32,007 nucleotides of DNA, taken from the IMG/VR virus record IMGVR_UViG_3300042517_000492, positions 1 to 32,007 of that record. One strand, 5' to 3'. This DNA is from a virus. Under the pieces are notes generated by a model. The model searched no databases and was not told the origin of the DNA. It saw only the letters and a list, made by a program, of their open reading frames with translations. The translations under genes were made by a program, and so were the position numbers. Numbering within the stretch: position 1 is the first letter of the stretch; every line of letters starts with the position of its first letter. This document shows, piece after piece, positions 6,294-14,739 of this stretch.

Positions 6294-8467
6294 ACAAGCA
6301 TCAGCTAGTTAAGCGACGCAAAGAGCTAGATCGAAAAGACGCGATCCAATCGACCAAGTGCGGAACGATTATGCGAATGGCGACGGTTATCGAGCCAAGC
6401 AAAGTCGTTATTGCTACAGAAACGCCCGTTGATAAATACGACGAGGAAACCGGGCAGGTAGTTCGCGAAGTGTTGCTGATGAGTGGTGCGATATTCCGCA
6501 ACGGTCGGAACCAAGTGCCAATCGTAGATAGTCACGACGACAGCACAGTCAGAAACATATTCGGGTCAGTCCGGAACATCCAGATCGATGCCATCAATGG
6601 CGAGATGTTTGGTGCTCCATCGTTCGCATCTGACAACGAATCGCAAACAGTATCGCAGCGGATAGCAGAAGGGCATATCACCGACTTCTCAATCACCGCC
6701 GATCCCGTGGAAAGCTACTACATCAAGCCAGGGCAGTCATACACGACTGAACGCGGCGAACTGATCGAAGGGCCAGCACTTATCCATAAAAGCTGGTACG
6801 TGCTCAACGCGAGCGTTTGCGCAACGGGTGCAGACGTAAATTCGAGGGTTGTTAGGTCATATACAGACCTGGATAGAGGAGTCAAAAGAATGAACGAAGC
6901 GGTACTCGCTAAGTTAAAAGAAAAAGGTCTGCCCGAAGGTATGACCGACCCAGCAGCGATCCTTGAATGGATGGTTGCCAACATGATGCCAGAGCAACCG
7001 CCAGTTGTCGAAAACATGGCAGCGGAACCAGTTGCTGCACCTGTTGAACCAGTGATGAACATGGAATCAGCGAAGCCAGCAGAAGAAATGGTTGCTCGCT
7101 CAATGGTCGAAGAAGAAGTTCAGCGTTCGGTTAACGCTGAGCGAACACGACTAAAAGAAATCAAAGCCGCCTGCAAACTCGCTCGCGTTGAGCGTGCATT
7201 CGAGGACGAGTTATGCAGCAGCGGAGTTTCGGTAAGTGATGCACGCAAGAGGATTATTGAACGTATGGCAACAGAACCAATTGGATCGTCGGTTGGTGCC
7301 GACGTTCGAGTTACTGGCGACGGGCAAGAGCGACAGTTTAACGCGATGCGAGACGGACTCGTTAAGCGTTCGCTGAAGTCTGCTCGCATTCGCAAGATCA
7401 ACATTGACAACAAAGACGCGGACGATTTCCAGCATATTAGCATGGGTCGGATTGCTGAATTGGTTTGTCGCTCGATGGGCGTCAACACCGATACAATGAG
7501 TGCAACCAACGTTGCTAAGCTCGCAATGGGCAATCGCCGATTGATGCAACAACACCGAGTTGAACGTGCTTATCACACGACTGGCAGCTTTGCCAACTTG
7601 CTGTTTGATGCAGCCAATAAGACATTGCTGGCAGCATACGAGGAAGCAGAATTCAGTTGGTCCATGTGGGCTCGACAAGCTCCAAGCGTTGCCGACTTCA
7701 AGAACATCAACCGCATTCGATTTAGTGAGTCGCCAGATCCAGAGATGGTCCCTGAGAAAGCCGACTACAAAGAGAAGGCAATGAGCGATTCGAAAGAATC
7801 GTACAAGGTTGAGAAGTACGGTGCACTGTTTACCGTTTCCTGGGAAACAGTTGTAAACGATGACTTGGACGCTATCAGTCGCGTTCCAGCGATGCACGGC
7901 AACGCATGCCGACGCAAGGTCAACAAGGAAGTGTACGCGGTCCTAACTGCTAACGCAGCGATGGCTGACAGTATTGCTTTGTTCAATGCGTCTCACAGCA
8001 ACTTGAGTGGGTCAAGCGGAAACCCAACCGTCACCAATCTTAACACCGCATTCGTTGCGATGATGCGTCAGACTGGCTTGTCCAGTGATGCGATTCTGAA
8101 CATTGTTCCACGTTACCTAATTGTGCCAGCGACTCTATCCGCAACCGCAGAAGAACTCGTAAGCTCGGTCAGCTACAACGCAGCGAACAACAACGAAGGC
8201 GTTAAGAACATCTACGGTCCTGGTGGCTCTCGTCCGCTAACTGTGATTGCAGAACCGCAGCTTGACTTGAACAGCACAACTCGATGGTACTTGGCAGCAG
8301 ATCCAAGCCAAATCGATACCGTTGAAGTCACGTTCTTGCAAGGTGAAGAATCCCCAGTCCTCGAAGATGAATGGGAATTCGATAACGACACCTACAAGTA
8401 CAAGGTCCGTCAAACATTCGGAACCAAGGCAATCGATTGGCGTGGACTCTACGCCTTTGGAACCTAA
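6290..8467 (+). CDS. Prohead protease - major capsid protein fusion
   Basis: One 725-residue frame carries two functions. Residues 30-180 resemble an HK97-type prohead protease (family U35): VPIVDSHDD at 77-84 gives the catalytic His82, and ITDFSIT gives the Ser at 134. Residues 200-400 are Ala/Glu-rich and helical (EEEVQRSVNAERTRLKEI), as expected of a scaffolding delta domain. Residues from about 430 on have HK97-fold capsid features (AEFSWSMWARQAPSVADFK, SWETVVNDDLDA, a C-terminal TFGTKAIDWRGLYAFGT). The protease would cut itself and the scaffold away after assembly. GTG 6290 overlaps the portal stop. Fusions of this layout are known; the fold assignment is by pattern only. Confidence 0.9.
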   Translation: MNKHQLVKRRKELDRKDAIQSTKCGTIMRMATVIEPSKVVIATETPVDKYDEETGQVVREVLLMSGAIFRNGRNQVPIVDSHDDSTVRNIFGSVRNIQIDAINGEMFGAPSFASDNESQTVSQRIAEGHITDFSITADPVESYYIKPGQSYTTERGELIEGPALIHKSWYVLNASVCATGADVNSRVVRSYTDLDRGVKRMNEAVLAKLKEKGLPEGMTDPAAILEWMVANMMPEQPPVVENMAAEPVAAPVEPVMNMESAKPAEEMVARSMVEEEVQRSVNAERTRLKEIKAACKLARVERAFEDELCSSGVSVSDARKRIIERMATEPIGSSVGADVRVTGDGQERQFNAMRDGLVKRSLKSARIRKINIDNKDADDFQHISMGRIAELVCRSMGVNTDTMSATNVAKLAMGNRRLMQQHRVERAYHTTGSFANLLFDAANKTLLAAYEEAEFSWSMWARQAPSVADFKNINRIRFSESPDPEMVPEKADYKEKAMSDSKESYKVEKYGALFTVSWETVVNDDLDAISRVPAMHGNACRRKVNKEVYAVLTANAAMADSIALFNASHSNLSGSSGNPTVTNLNTAFVAMMRQTGLSSDAILNIVPRYLIVPATLSATAEELVSSVSYNAANNNEGVKNIYGPGGSRPLTVIAEPQLDLNSTTRWYLAADPSQIDTVEVTFLQGEESPVLEDEWEFDNDTYKYKVRQTFGTKAIDWRGLYAFGT

Positions 8468-8487
8468 TCAAATAACTGACAACCAAT

Positions 8488-8513
8488 AGCTCAGTCGCAT
8501 CGGTGGCTGAGCT
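8488..8513 (+). terminator. Hairpin after the capsid gene
   Basis: AGCTCAG at 8488-8494 pairs perfectly with CTGAGCT at 8507-8513 around a 12-base loop, followed by TGTT. The T tract is poor, so it may attenuate rather than terminate. It lies in the 88-base gap between the highly expressed capsid gene and the next gene. Confidence 0.45.
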
Positions 8514-8555
8514 TGTTCAACACAAAAACAAACTTCCCGACAAGGAACAAATACG

Positions 8556-9218
8556 ATGGCTGGTATTCAAGATTTTCAGGAGTTCTGCGACGATTTTAAC
8601 GGGACCGTTGCGACGTTCCCAGCGTCAGCAGATCCCGCAACACCGTGGCTTGCTGTTGACACTTCATCCTCAGGCACGCCGACTTACACCAAAGGCACAA
8701 GCGTTGCGATTCTCAAGTTGGCATCGACAAACGAAATCGAAAACGTTTGCCTAGCGTTTGGTGATGCTCTCGATTTTGACATCGATGACATTCAACGCAT
8801 CGAAATGCGAGTTCGCCTAGATGTGACGTTGACCACTGGAACCGAATTGGTTTTCGGTTTGGGCTCTGCTCGAAGCGACACTACTGACAGCGTTGCAGCT
8901 AACGCATGGTTCAAGATGGTTGGCGCGAACAGTACAACCTTGGTTTACTGCGAGACAGACGACGGAGTCCGAGACGTTGACGATGTTTCCAGCGGTCAGA
9001 CGCTAAGCACTTCGTTCAAGCGATTTGTGATTGACTTCACTGGCGGCAAGTCAGATGTCAAATTTTACATCGACGGGATTCACGTTGCTCAGTCGCAGAC
9101 ATTCAATATGAGCGGTTACAGCTCTGGATTGCAGCCGATTGTTCAGTTGCAAAAAGCAGCCAACACCAACGTCAATGGCGTTGTGATTGACTACGTTAAA
9201 GTCACCTGCAAGCGATAA
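8556..9218 (+). CDS. LamG/concanavalin-like virion protein, possible capsid decoration
   Basis: The 220-residue protein has the strand pattern of a concanavalin-like jelly roll. FVIDFTGGKSDVKFYIDGIHV near residues 165-185 matches the late strands typical of LamG-like domains, preceded by RIEMRVRLDVTLTTGTELVFGL. AAGGAA lies upstream of ATG 8556. Sitting just after the major capsid gene, it may be a surface decoration or head fibre protein, possibly binding sugar. That role is inference from position and fold. No signal peptide or coiled coil is seen. Confidence 0.6.
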   Translation: MAGIQDFQEFCDDFNGTVATFPASADPATPWLAVDTSSSGTPTYTKGTSVAILKLASTNEIENVCLAFGDALDFDIDDIQRIEMRVRLDVTLTTGTELVFGLGSARSDTTDSVAANAWFKMVGANSTTLVYCETDDGVRDVDDVSSGQTLSTSFKRFVIDFTGGKSDVKFYIDGIHVAQSQTFNMSGYSSGLQPIVQLQKAANTNVNGVVIDYVKVTCKR

Positions 9219-9220
9219 CC

Positions 9221-9568
9221 ATGAGTCTGCACGACGTAATCATTGCAGATGGCGTTAGCGTTTTCTGCAACACAAACGACTTCGCTGAAACTGCGGTTTA
9301 CTATCCGTTAACGGGTGGCGAACGCACAGTAAGCGTAGTCGTTGAACGTCAGCAGATTCAAGTGTTACCCGAAGATGGCGACAACAATACACCGGTGTTT
9401 CTTGTCCACGTTGCCAACAACGCAACGACGGGCATTACAAGCGAACAGCTCAACATCGGCGGAGATAGATTAGCGTTTGCGGATCGTGTGGGCGACGTTA
9501 TCCGCGAACGCACTATCTTGCGACTCTTAAACCACGACGAAGGGATGCTTGAACTCGAATGTCGCTAG
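9221..9568 (+). CDS. Head-tail connector, gpFII/stopper-like
   Basis: The 115-residue protein combines a short N-terminal helix segment (NDFAETAVYYPLTGGERTVSVVVE) with a beta barrel (FLVHVANNATTGI, LNIGGDRLAFADRVGD). This is the pattern of small head-completion proteins such as lambda gpFII. It would attach under the gpW layer and form the docking surface for the tail. The position between capsid and tail terminator supports this. It starts two bases after the previous stop and overlaps the next gene by ten bases. The assignment is by pattern and order. Confidence 0.65.
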   Translation: MSLHDVIIADGVSVFCNTNDFAETAVYYPLTGGERTVSVVVERQQIQVLPEDGDNNTPVFLVHVANNATTGITSEQLNIGGDRLAFADRVGDVIRERTILRLLNHDEGMLELECR

Positions 9569-10056
9569 GTCAAGTTCCAGTCGTTGAAAAGATTGCAAGA
9601 GAGTTGTATAGGCGGCTGCGGTTGCTTATTAACTCGACAACTCACAACACGCCAGTTGTGGAAGTCATCAGACCAAAACGCATCGAAACGTATTCACCAC
9701 GTCACAGGCAAATTGTGTTAACTGAACAAGATCACAGCCGAGTACCATCGCTAGATTGCCCAGGCAATCCGCCAGCGTTGGCAAAGCAGATCACGTTTAA
9801 CATTCGATGCCATTTGATAAACGATGAGAAAAGCGAAACGCCAATCGATACGCTAGTGCATATGTTCGCGGCAGACGTGGAAAACGTTGTCGTTGGTGAC
9901 GATGCCCAATGGTACACATTCGACAGCAACGCATTCATGGCAGAGTGGCAAAGCGAAGAACCGATAACTGGCGACGGTGCAATTGATGGAGTCAATCTGC
10001 CGTTGATCGTTACCTACCGACACACCGAGGGCGATGCTTACGAGGTGCGTGGATGA
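9559..10056 (+). CDS. Tail terminator (gpU-like)
   Basis: The 165-residue protein has an N-terminal helix (VEKIARELYRRLRLLI), a beta core, and a C-terminal strand LPLIVTYRHTEGDAYEVRG. The last segment is the pattern common to tail terminators that cap the tail tube and stop its growth. It lies between the connector and the tail-completion gene and overlaps the latter by ATGA. The assignment is based on the C-terminal pattern and gene order. Confidence 0.65.
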   Translation: MSLGQVPVVEKIARELYRRLRLLINSTTHNTPVVEVIRPKRIETYSPRHRQIVLTEQDHSRVPSLDCPGNPPALAKQITFNIRCHLINDEKSETPIDTLVHMFAADVENVVVGDDAQWYTFDSNAFMAEWQSEEPITGDGAIDGVNLPLIVTYRHTEGDAYEVRG

Positions 10057-10622
10057 GAGTAACGCTAAACAAATCACAGGTCGATCAAGTTGTTGCAGCG
10101 TTGAAAGACTTGGGAGAAAACGCGGACAAGCAGATCCAGATAGCAATTGGAAAGACAGCGGCCAAAGTAAAGCTAGCGGCTGCACGTAAGTTGCGAGAGT
10201 CACTAAAGGTTCCAGTCAAGATTCTCAAAAAAGCCGTTCGCATCAAGCGACCAAAGAATCCAGACATGCCTTCGGCAACGATCATCCTAGCGTATGGCTA
10301 CCCGATACCTCTGAAGTATTTCGGAGCCAAGGAACTAAATAAAGGCGTCACGTACAAGATAGATCCAAAGTTTAAACGCAAGGACTTGCTGCGTGATGCG
10401 TTCATCGTCGAGCGTTACGGCGGTAACGTCTACAAGCGAACAACAAAGCAACGCGGACCAATAATCCGCATGCACGGACCTGCACCGGGCGAAGTTTACG
10501 AAAAGGGCGGCGTTACTGCGGTTGCATTGCAAACAGCAAACGAAGAACTACCAAAACAAATCAACGAGCGATTGCGTTTTCTAATCGTTAAGGCACAAGG
10601 AAAACTGAGAGGCAAAAAATGA
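10053..10622 (+). CDS. Minor tail / tail-completion protein (gpZ-like)
   Basis: The 189-residue protein begins with a helical segment (SQVDQVVAALKDLGENADKQ), has the lysine-rich VPVKILKKAVRIKRPKNPD stretch, and ends with a helix (EELPKQINERLRFLIVKAQ). This matches lambda gpZ / prophage minor tail protein Z relatives, which join tail to head and position the DNA end. In lambda, Z precedes U; here the order is reversed. It overlaps both neighbours by ATGA. Confidence 0.7.
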   Translation: MRVTLNKSQVDQVVAALKDLGENADKQIQIAIGKTAAKVKLAAARKLRESLKVPVKILKKAVRIKRPKNPDMPSATIILAYGYPIPLKYFGAKELNKGVTYKIDPKFKRKDLLRDAFIVERYGGNVYKRTTKQRGPIIRMHGPAPGEVYEKGGVTAVALQTANEELPKQINERLRFLIVKAQGKLRGKK

Positions 10623-11554
10623 CATTACTTCGAAAACGGATTTTGCTCGCGGCTGAGATCGAAACAACGCCAGGAACAGCGGAAACACTAGCGGCAGCAG
10701 ATGCGACATTCAATTGTTACAACGTCACATTCCAACAGAACGTTGCATTTGAGGAGCGACAAGCACCAGCAGCGTTTGGTCGCAACCAAAGCGTGCCAGG
10801 TGCGAGATCGGGAACTATTTCGTTTTCAGTTGATGCGTCCTGGGATGGAACCGCAACTGAGCCGACATGGGCAGACACGTTTCTTCCAGCGTGCGGTTGG
10901 GTAAAGTCCAGCCAAGTGTTTACCCCTCGCACCGAATCGCCAGGGAGTAACGTCAAGACGCTGACAATGGCAGTCTACAACGATGGTATTCGCTGGTTGA
11001 TGACAGGGGCAGCAGGCACATTCACGCTAGTATGCCCGACTGGACGATCTGCCGTTTTTAACTTTACGTTTAGCGGCATTTGGTCAGCAACGGCAGACGT
11101 TGCGATGTTGTCTCCAACCTACGCCACGGCATTGCCTTTACGTTTTGCCAACAGCGTCACGCAATGGAACAGCGTTGACTTGTGCCTAGAGAACATCACG
11201 CTGGACAGCGGCAACGTGGTTACTGGAATCGAGTGTGCCGACAACGATTCAGGCTTCGAGTATTTCATGGTGACAGATCGTCGAGTGTCGGTAACAGCCA
11301 ATCCGCTAACGAAGCTAGTCGCTGGTCAGGATCGTTACAACAAACTGCTTGACATGAGCGAACACGCACTGACATGGGACTTGGACGGATTAACAAACAG
11401 CAAGATCACAATTGCAGCTCCAAAGGCTCAGATTGTGTCGATCAATCCAGGCGACCGAAACGGAACCACGATTGACGAAATCGAATGGCAATGTAACCGA
11501 AACGGATCAACCATTGACCAAGAAGCATCTATTACTTTTACAGCAGCTAGCTAA
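10619..11554 (+). CDS. Major tail tube protein
   Basis: The 311-residue, beta-rich protein starts MTLLRKRILLAAEIETTPGTAE, a beginning shared by many siphophage tail tube proteins. It continues with alternating strands (GTISFSVDAS, FNFTFSGIWSATAD) and a C-terminal Ig-like half (IDEIEWQCNRNGSTIDQEASITFTAAS). Hexameric rings of it form the DNA conduit. It precedes the tail chaperone and tape measure genes, as in lambda V-G-T-H. There is little basis for another role. Confidence 0.8.
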   Translation: MTLLRKRILLAAEIETTPGTAETLAAADATFNCYNVTFQQNVAFEERQAPAAFGRNQSVPGARSGTISFSVDASWDGTATEPTWADTFLPACGWVKSSQVFTPRTESPGSNVKTLTMAVYNDGIRWLMTGAAGTFTLVCPTGRSAVFNFTFSGIWSATADVAMLSPTYATALPLRFANSVTQWNSVDLCLENITLDSGNVVTGIECADNDSGFEYFMVTDRRVSVTANPLTKLVAGQDRYNKLLDMSEHALTWDLDGLTNSKITIAAPKAQIVSINPGDRNGTTIDEIEWQCNRNGSTIDQEASITFTAAS

Positions 11555-11556
11555 CC

Positions 11557-11916
11557 ATGCCAAAGTCACTAGAGCCGGGGGAGTCGTTCGAAATATGGCT
11601 CGATTCGGACGCCGACAAGCCGAAAGAGACGCGGCCAATATTCATGTGCAAAACGCAGTCGATGCGAGGTCAACGCAAGTTGTGCGACGCATACGACCGG
11701 TTTTACGATGCAACAAGCAACGAGTCAGTGAATGAGAGATTTGATTTTCTCGTTGACGTTGTTTCTGAGATCGTAGTCGGTTGGAGAAACATGGGCGGCA
11801 TCGAATACAGTCGCGAAGCAATTGACGCAGTTTTAAGCCATGCGGAAGCGTTGGAGGTCATTCGAAAGATTGGCTACAACAGACCGAGCCATGAGGAAAA
11901 AAAAAGCTCAGAGTAG
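11557..11916 (+). CDS. Tail assembly chaperone, G-type short product
   Basis: The 119-residue protein lies between tube and tape measure genes, the invariant place of tail assembly chaperones. It is acidic and helical (RGQRKLCDAYDRFYDA, FDFLVDVVSEIVVGWRNM). It ends HEEKKSSE, and the two AAA lysine codons lie in a run of nine A at 11897-11905. A -1 shift there would enter the open frame that continues to 12239 and add a zinc-ribbon domain, giving a 227-residue GT-like protein. Both forms would coat the tape measure and recruit tube subunits. The start is ATG 11557, two bases after the tube stop. Confidence 0.75.
   Translation: MPKSLEPGESFEIWLDSDADKPKETRPIFMCKTQSMRGQRKLCDAYDRFYDATSNESVNERFDFLVDVVSEIVVGWRNMGGIEYSREAIDAVLSHAEALEVIRKIGYNRPSHEEKKSSE
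11898..11904 (+). promoter_or_regulatory. Slippery heptamer for -1 ribosomal frameshift
   Basis: A AAA AAA at 11898-11904, with zero-frame codons 11899-11901 and 11902-11904, fits the X XXY YYZ rule. The -1 frame then reads AAG CTC AGA GTA GCG GCG ATG and stays open to 12239. The zero frame stops at 11914-11916. A small GCGA/TCGC stem (11919-11930) follows, a weak candidate stimulator. Confidence 0.7.
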
Positions 11917-11921
11917 CGGCG

Positions 11922-12239
11922 ATGATTCGCATGGGTGCGTTGTGCCGAAACTGCACTAGCAAGAAATGCAATCCAGATTACCAGTTTGCGGAAATCGAGT
12001 GTCCATCGTGCAACGGACAGGGATGCGACGAGTGTGCGATGGGGTTGATAAGACTGAGTGAGTGCCCTAACAAAGAATGTTCCGATATGTTCCAGGTGGT
12101 TCAACTAGCAGACCTGTTCGAAAAAGGCGTGATGCCAATCGCGGGTGGTGCATTGGATCAATCAGCGTGGTTCGTTGATGCGGTAAACATTCTTAAAGCC
12201 GATGAGTCTCGCGTTAGGGAGATGTTGCTAAATGGCTAA
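11922..12239 (+). CDS. T-type frameshift extension of the tail chaperone, zinc-ribbon rich
   Basis: This frame lies exactly -1 relative to the chaperone and is open back to the slippery site, so it is best read as the 3' part of a frameshifted product (11557-11904 joined to 11904-12239). Independent starts at ATG 11922 or 11931 lack a good ribosome binding site. Residues 8-50 carry CRNC, CNPD, CPSCNGQGCDEC and CPNKEC, enough ligands for two zinc sites. The C-terminal half is helical (ADLFEKGVMPI, FVDAVNILKADESRVREMLL). By analogy with lambda gpGT, the T part would recruit tail tube subunits to the tape measure. It overlaps the tape measure start by eight bases. Confidence 0.7.
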   Translation: MIRMGALCRNCTSKKCNPDYQFAEIECPSCNGQGCDECAMGLIRLSECPNKECSDMFQVVQLADLFEKGVMPIAGGALDQSAWFVDAVNILKADESRVREMLLNG

Positions 12240-13848
12240 CCAATCAATTGAGCTTTTAATATCTGCCAAGAATGAAGCATCGCTAGAACTGGTCGAGGCT
12301 GAGAAGTCATTTGTGCAGTTTCAGAAAACGGTCGATGCTGAAACTCAAGCGATCAAGCGATTGGAAATTGCATTCCATGAGGGCGAAGAAGCTCTTTATG
12401 CTTACGACTTGCAGATGAAGGGGCTGGACGAAACAACGTCTAAAACAATCGCACGGCAGCGATTCGCAATTAAGGAAATGGAAGCGTTACGGAAAGAGGC
12501 GAACAAGCCAATTCCGCAAGCCAAGATGCCAGAGGGCGAATCGGCAGGCAAAGCAACAAAGACCGCAACCGAGTTTATTGGAACGATTGCAGGGTTAACA
12601 GGCTCATCCGAGATTGCCAACTTTGCAGGTCAGCTAGGAAACCTGTCCGAGAAGTCAGAGCAATTCGCAGAAGCGGGGCAAAAAGGCGGAGCAGGTGCAC
12701 TAGCTTTTAAGGCTGGATTAGTCGCTGCGGTTGCGGCAATTGCAGTTAGTGCTGGTAAGTTTCTAGGCGACTGGATTTTCGAGACTAAACGTTGGGCTGA
12801 AGAACTTGAGAACGCAAAGAACAAAGCACGCGAGTTAGAGCAGCAAGCGGCAAGCATGCGAGACATGCGTTTTGCTGACACCACAGCAGACATTGAGCTA
12901 ATTCGCGATCCTGAGCAAAAGCAGCAGGCGTATGAAAGGCTATTGGCAGACCTAAAGAAAAACGTTTCTGGCGTTTCCTCTCAGGTCAAGTCAAGCGAAA
13001 AGGCTGTCAAGGAATGGGCGGAAGCATGGCAAATAACTGGCGACCGAAAAGGGTTTGCCGAACAAGCACAGTTGCAGCTTGACCAGGATAAAGAGCGACT
13101 TGAGCAACTTAAAGAGCAACAGCAGCAGATAGAGCGATTGTTAGGAGTTGAAAAGGAACGGGCTGCAATCCAAGTCGAAAACGCAAAGCTAGACGCCAGC
13201 GAAAACTACGTTGAGTCACTACGCGAACAATTGCGACTTCTCAAAGCCACAGGCGACGAGCAACGCAACATCCAAGCCGAGCAAGCCGGTGCTGTCGGTT
13301 CCGACGTTGGCGAAGCGTCAATGTTGCTTGCTGAGATCGACCGAGTGAATCAACTTAAAGAGCAAGAAAAGCTACTTGCCGACGAACGCAAAAAGGCAGC
13401 AGAAGAACAACTAAACGCACAAAAGAAAATCGAAGAACTTAAAAGCAGCGAACTAGCCAAGCTCGAAGAAGAACGAGTCGCATTGGAACGCGGTAAAGAG
13501 GCTGCCCACGCATTCCGACTAGAGAAGCAGGGCCTAGCCAAAGCGGACGCCGAACGCATTGCCATGATGCAATCCGAGCTTGAGAAGGAACGTGAACGAA
13601 AGACGCAGCAAGAGCAAGCACAGAAGGCATTTGATACCGCAGCGAATCAACCGTTGCAGGTGCAGTCATCGCGATTCCTTACACGCGGACCTACCGAGGA
13701 TAAAACAAGCAAGCTAGTAGACCTGAGCAAGTCGCAATTGAAAGCGAACGAGCAAGCCGCGAAAGCGTTGTCAGATTTGGTGACATTGACGCGAGACAAA
13801 AAACCATCCAACGAAGTACGACTCGTTAAAGTAGGCGGGGGTGTATAA
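12232..13848 (+). CDS. Tail tape measure protein
   Basis: The 538-residue protein is almost wholly helical. It has long heptad-rich stretches at both ends (ENAKNKARELEQQAASMRD; KEQEKLLADERKKAAEEQL) around a hydrophobic Gly/Ala segment at about residues 155-182 (AGLVAAVAAIAVSAG). That is the architecture of siphophage tape measures, which set tail length and later help DNA cross the membrane. At roughly 1.5 angstrom per residue a tail near 80 nm would be expected, shorter than lambda. It follows the frameshifted chaperone directly. No lytic transglycosylase domain is seen. Confidence 0.85.
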   Translation: MANQSIELLISAKNEASLELVEAEKSFVQFQKTVDAETQAIKRLEIAFHEGEEALYAYDLQMKGLDETTSKTIARQRFAIKEMEALRKEANKPIPQAKMPEGESAGKATKTATEFIGTIAGLTGSSEIANFAGQLGNLSEKSEQFAEAGQKGGAGALAFKAGLVAAVAAIAVSAGKFLGDWIFETKRWAEELENAKNKARELEQQAASMRDMRFADTTADIELIRDPEQKQQAYERLLADLKKNVSGVSSQVKSSEKAVKEWAEAWQITGDRKGFAEQAQLQLDQDKERLEQLKEQQQQIERLLGVEKERAAIQVENAKLDASENYVESLREQLRLLKATGDEQRNIQAEQAGAVGSDVGEASMLLAEIDRVNQLKEQEKLLADERKKAAEEQLNAQKKIEELKSSELAKLEEERVALERGKEAAHAFRLEKQGLAKADAERIAMMQSELEKERERKTQQEQAQKAFDTAANQPLQVQSSRFLTRGPTEDKTSKLVDLSKSQLKANEQAAKALSDLVTLTRDKKPSNEVRLVKVGGGV

Positions 13849-14726
13849 TGCCAGTCGTAGTTCCAGGCATCAAAATGTGGTCGCGGCAAGCATCCGATGC
13901 AACAGTCAAAGAGGATTTCAAGGGGCTTGATGTTACGTTCACGGAAGCGTACCAAATACAGGTAACGCCAGATACGACCGAGGTGGAAATCTATCTAACG
14001 GGTGGATTGCCAGGAGCGGGGCAAGTTTTTCCAGGCTTCCCATATTGCTATGCCCAAAAAGCACAACTCCAACGCATTTCTCCGATCTACTGGATAGCAA
14101 CGGTTAACTATATCGGTGAAGTCGGTGGGGTTGATCCGAGCAATCCGAGCAATCCAGCCAATTCTCCGCTAGCAGTCCCTCCGCAGTTCTCGTTAGATGA
14201 CGTTGAGACAGAGCAAGAGATTGACGAGGATTTTGACGGAAATCCAATAACGACAACCGCAGGCGAACGGGTGCGAGGTCGCAAGGCATTGTTCAGCGAT
14301 CAAGTGCTGACAGTCACGCGGAACTTTTTGACGTTCAACAGCTATCTGCAAGCAGTCTACCGTCGATCAGTCAATAGCGACACGTTCCGAGGTTGGCCGC
14401 CAGGGACGTGCAAGTGCATGAAGCTGTCAGCTCAAAACGTGCTCGACGAGAATCTTGGCTACTTCAAGGTGACAGGCGTGTTTCAATTTCGCTATCCTTA
14501 CAACACCACGCCGGATAAGTCATGGTACGACCGATGGCCGAACATGGGGATGTACCAGTTGGATTCAGGCGGTAAGCGTGTTCCATGCGTGGATGACAAC
14601 GGCTATCCAGTATCAACACCGCAGTATCTCGATGCAGCAGGCAAGCAGACAACCGCAGCCAACGTAATTTGGAACGAAACAAAACTCTACGGATCACTAC
14701 CGTACAACGCACTCGGATTTTTCTAG
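13848..14726 (+). CDS. Tail protein downstream of tape measure, function unknown
   Basis: The 292-residue protein begins MPVVVPGIKMWSRQAS and is beta-rich and Pro/Tyr-rich. It contains a PSNPSNPAN linker near residue 98 and conserved-looking Trp residues (RGWPPGTCKCMKL, PDKSWYDRWPNMGMYQ). Its position right after the tape measure is where distal tail and tip proteins are encoded, so a tail-tip role is inferred. I do not recognise a family. ATG 13848 overlaps the previous stop by one base (TAATG). Confidence 0.55.
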   Translation: MPVVVPGIKMWSRQASDATVKEDFKGLDVTFTEAYQIQVTPDTTEVEIYLTGGLPGAGQVFPGFPYCYAQKAQLQRISPIYWIATVNYIGEVGGVDPSNPSNPANSPLAVPPQFSLDDVETEQEIDEDFDGNPITTTAGERVRGRKALFSDQVLTVTRNFLTFNSYLQAVYRRSVNSDTFRGWPPGTCKCMKLSAQNVLDENLGYFKVTGVFQFRYPYNTTPDKSWYDRWPNMGMYQLDSGGKRVPCVDDNGYPVSTPQYLDAAGKQTTAANVIWNETKLYGSLPYNALGFF

Positions 14727-14739
14727 GAGGTGTACCATC
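14725..14739 (+). promoter_or_regulatory. Ribosome binding site pointing to an ATC start
   Basis: AGGAGG at 14725-14730 is a perfect anti-Shine-Dalgarno match. It is six bases from ATC at 14737, while the nearest ordinary in-frame start, TTG 14746, is 15 bases away. It overlaps the stop of the upstream tail gene (TAG 14724-14726). Confidence 0.6.

Noticed and set aside
7211-7897. 228-residue minus-strand frame within the capsid gene
   Set aside because: It is antisense to a clearly coding gene and shows no recognisable domain.
8503-8754. 83-residue plus-strand frame near the decoration gene
   Set aside because: It overlaps the better-supported gene at 8556 and has low-complexity Arg/Gln composition.
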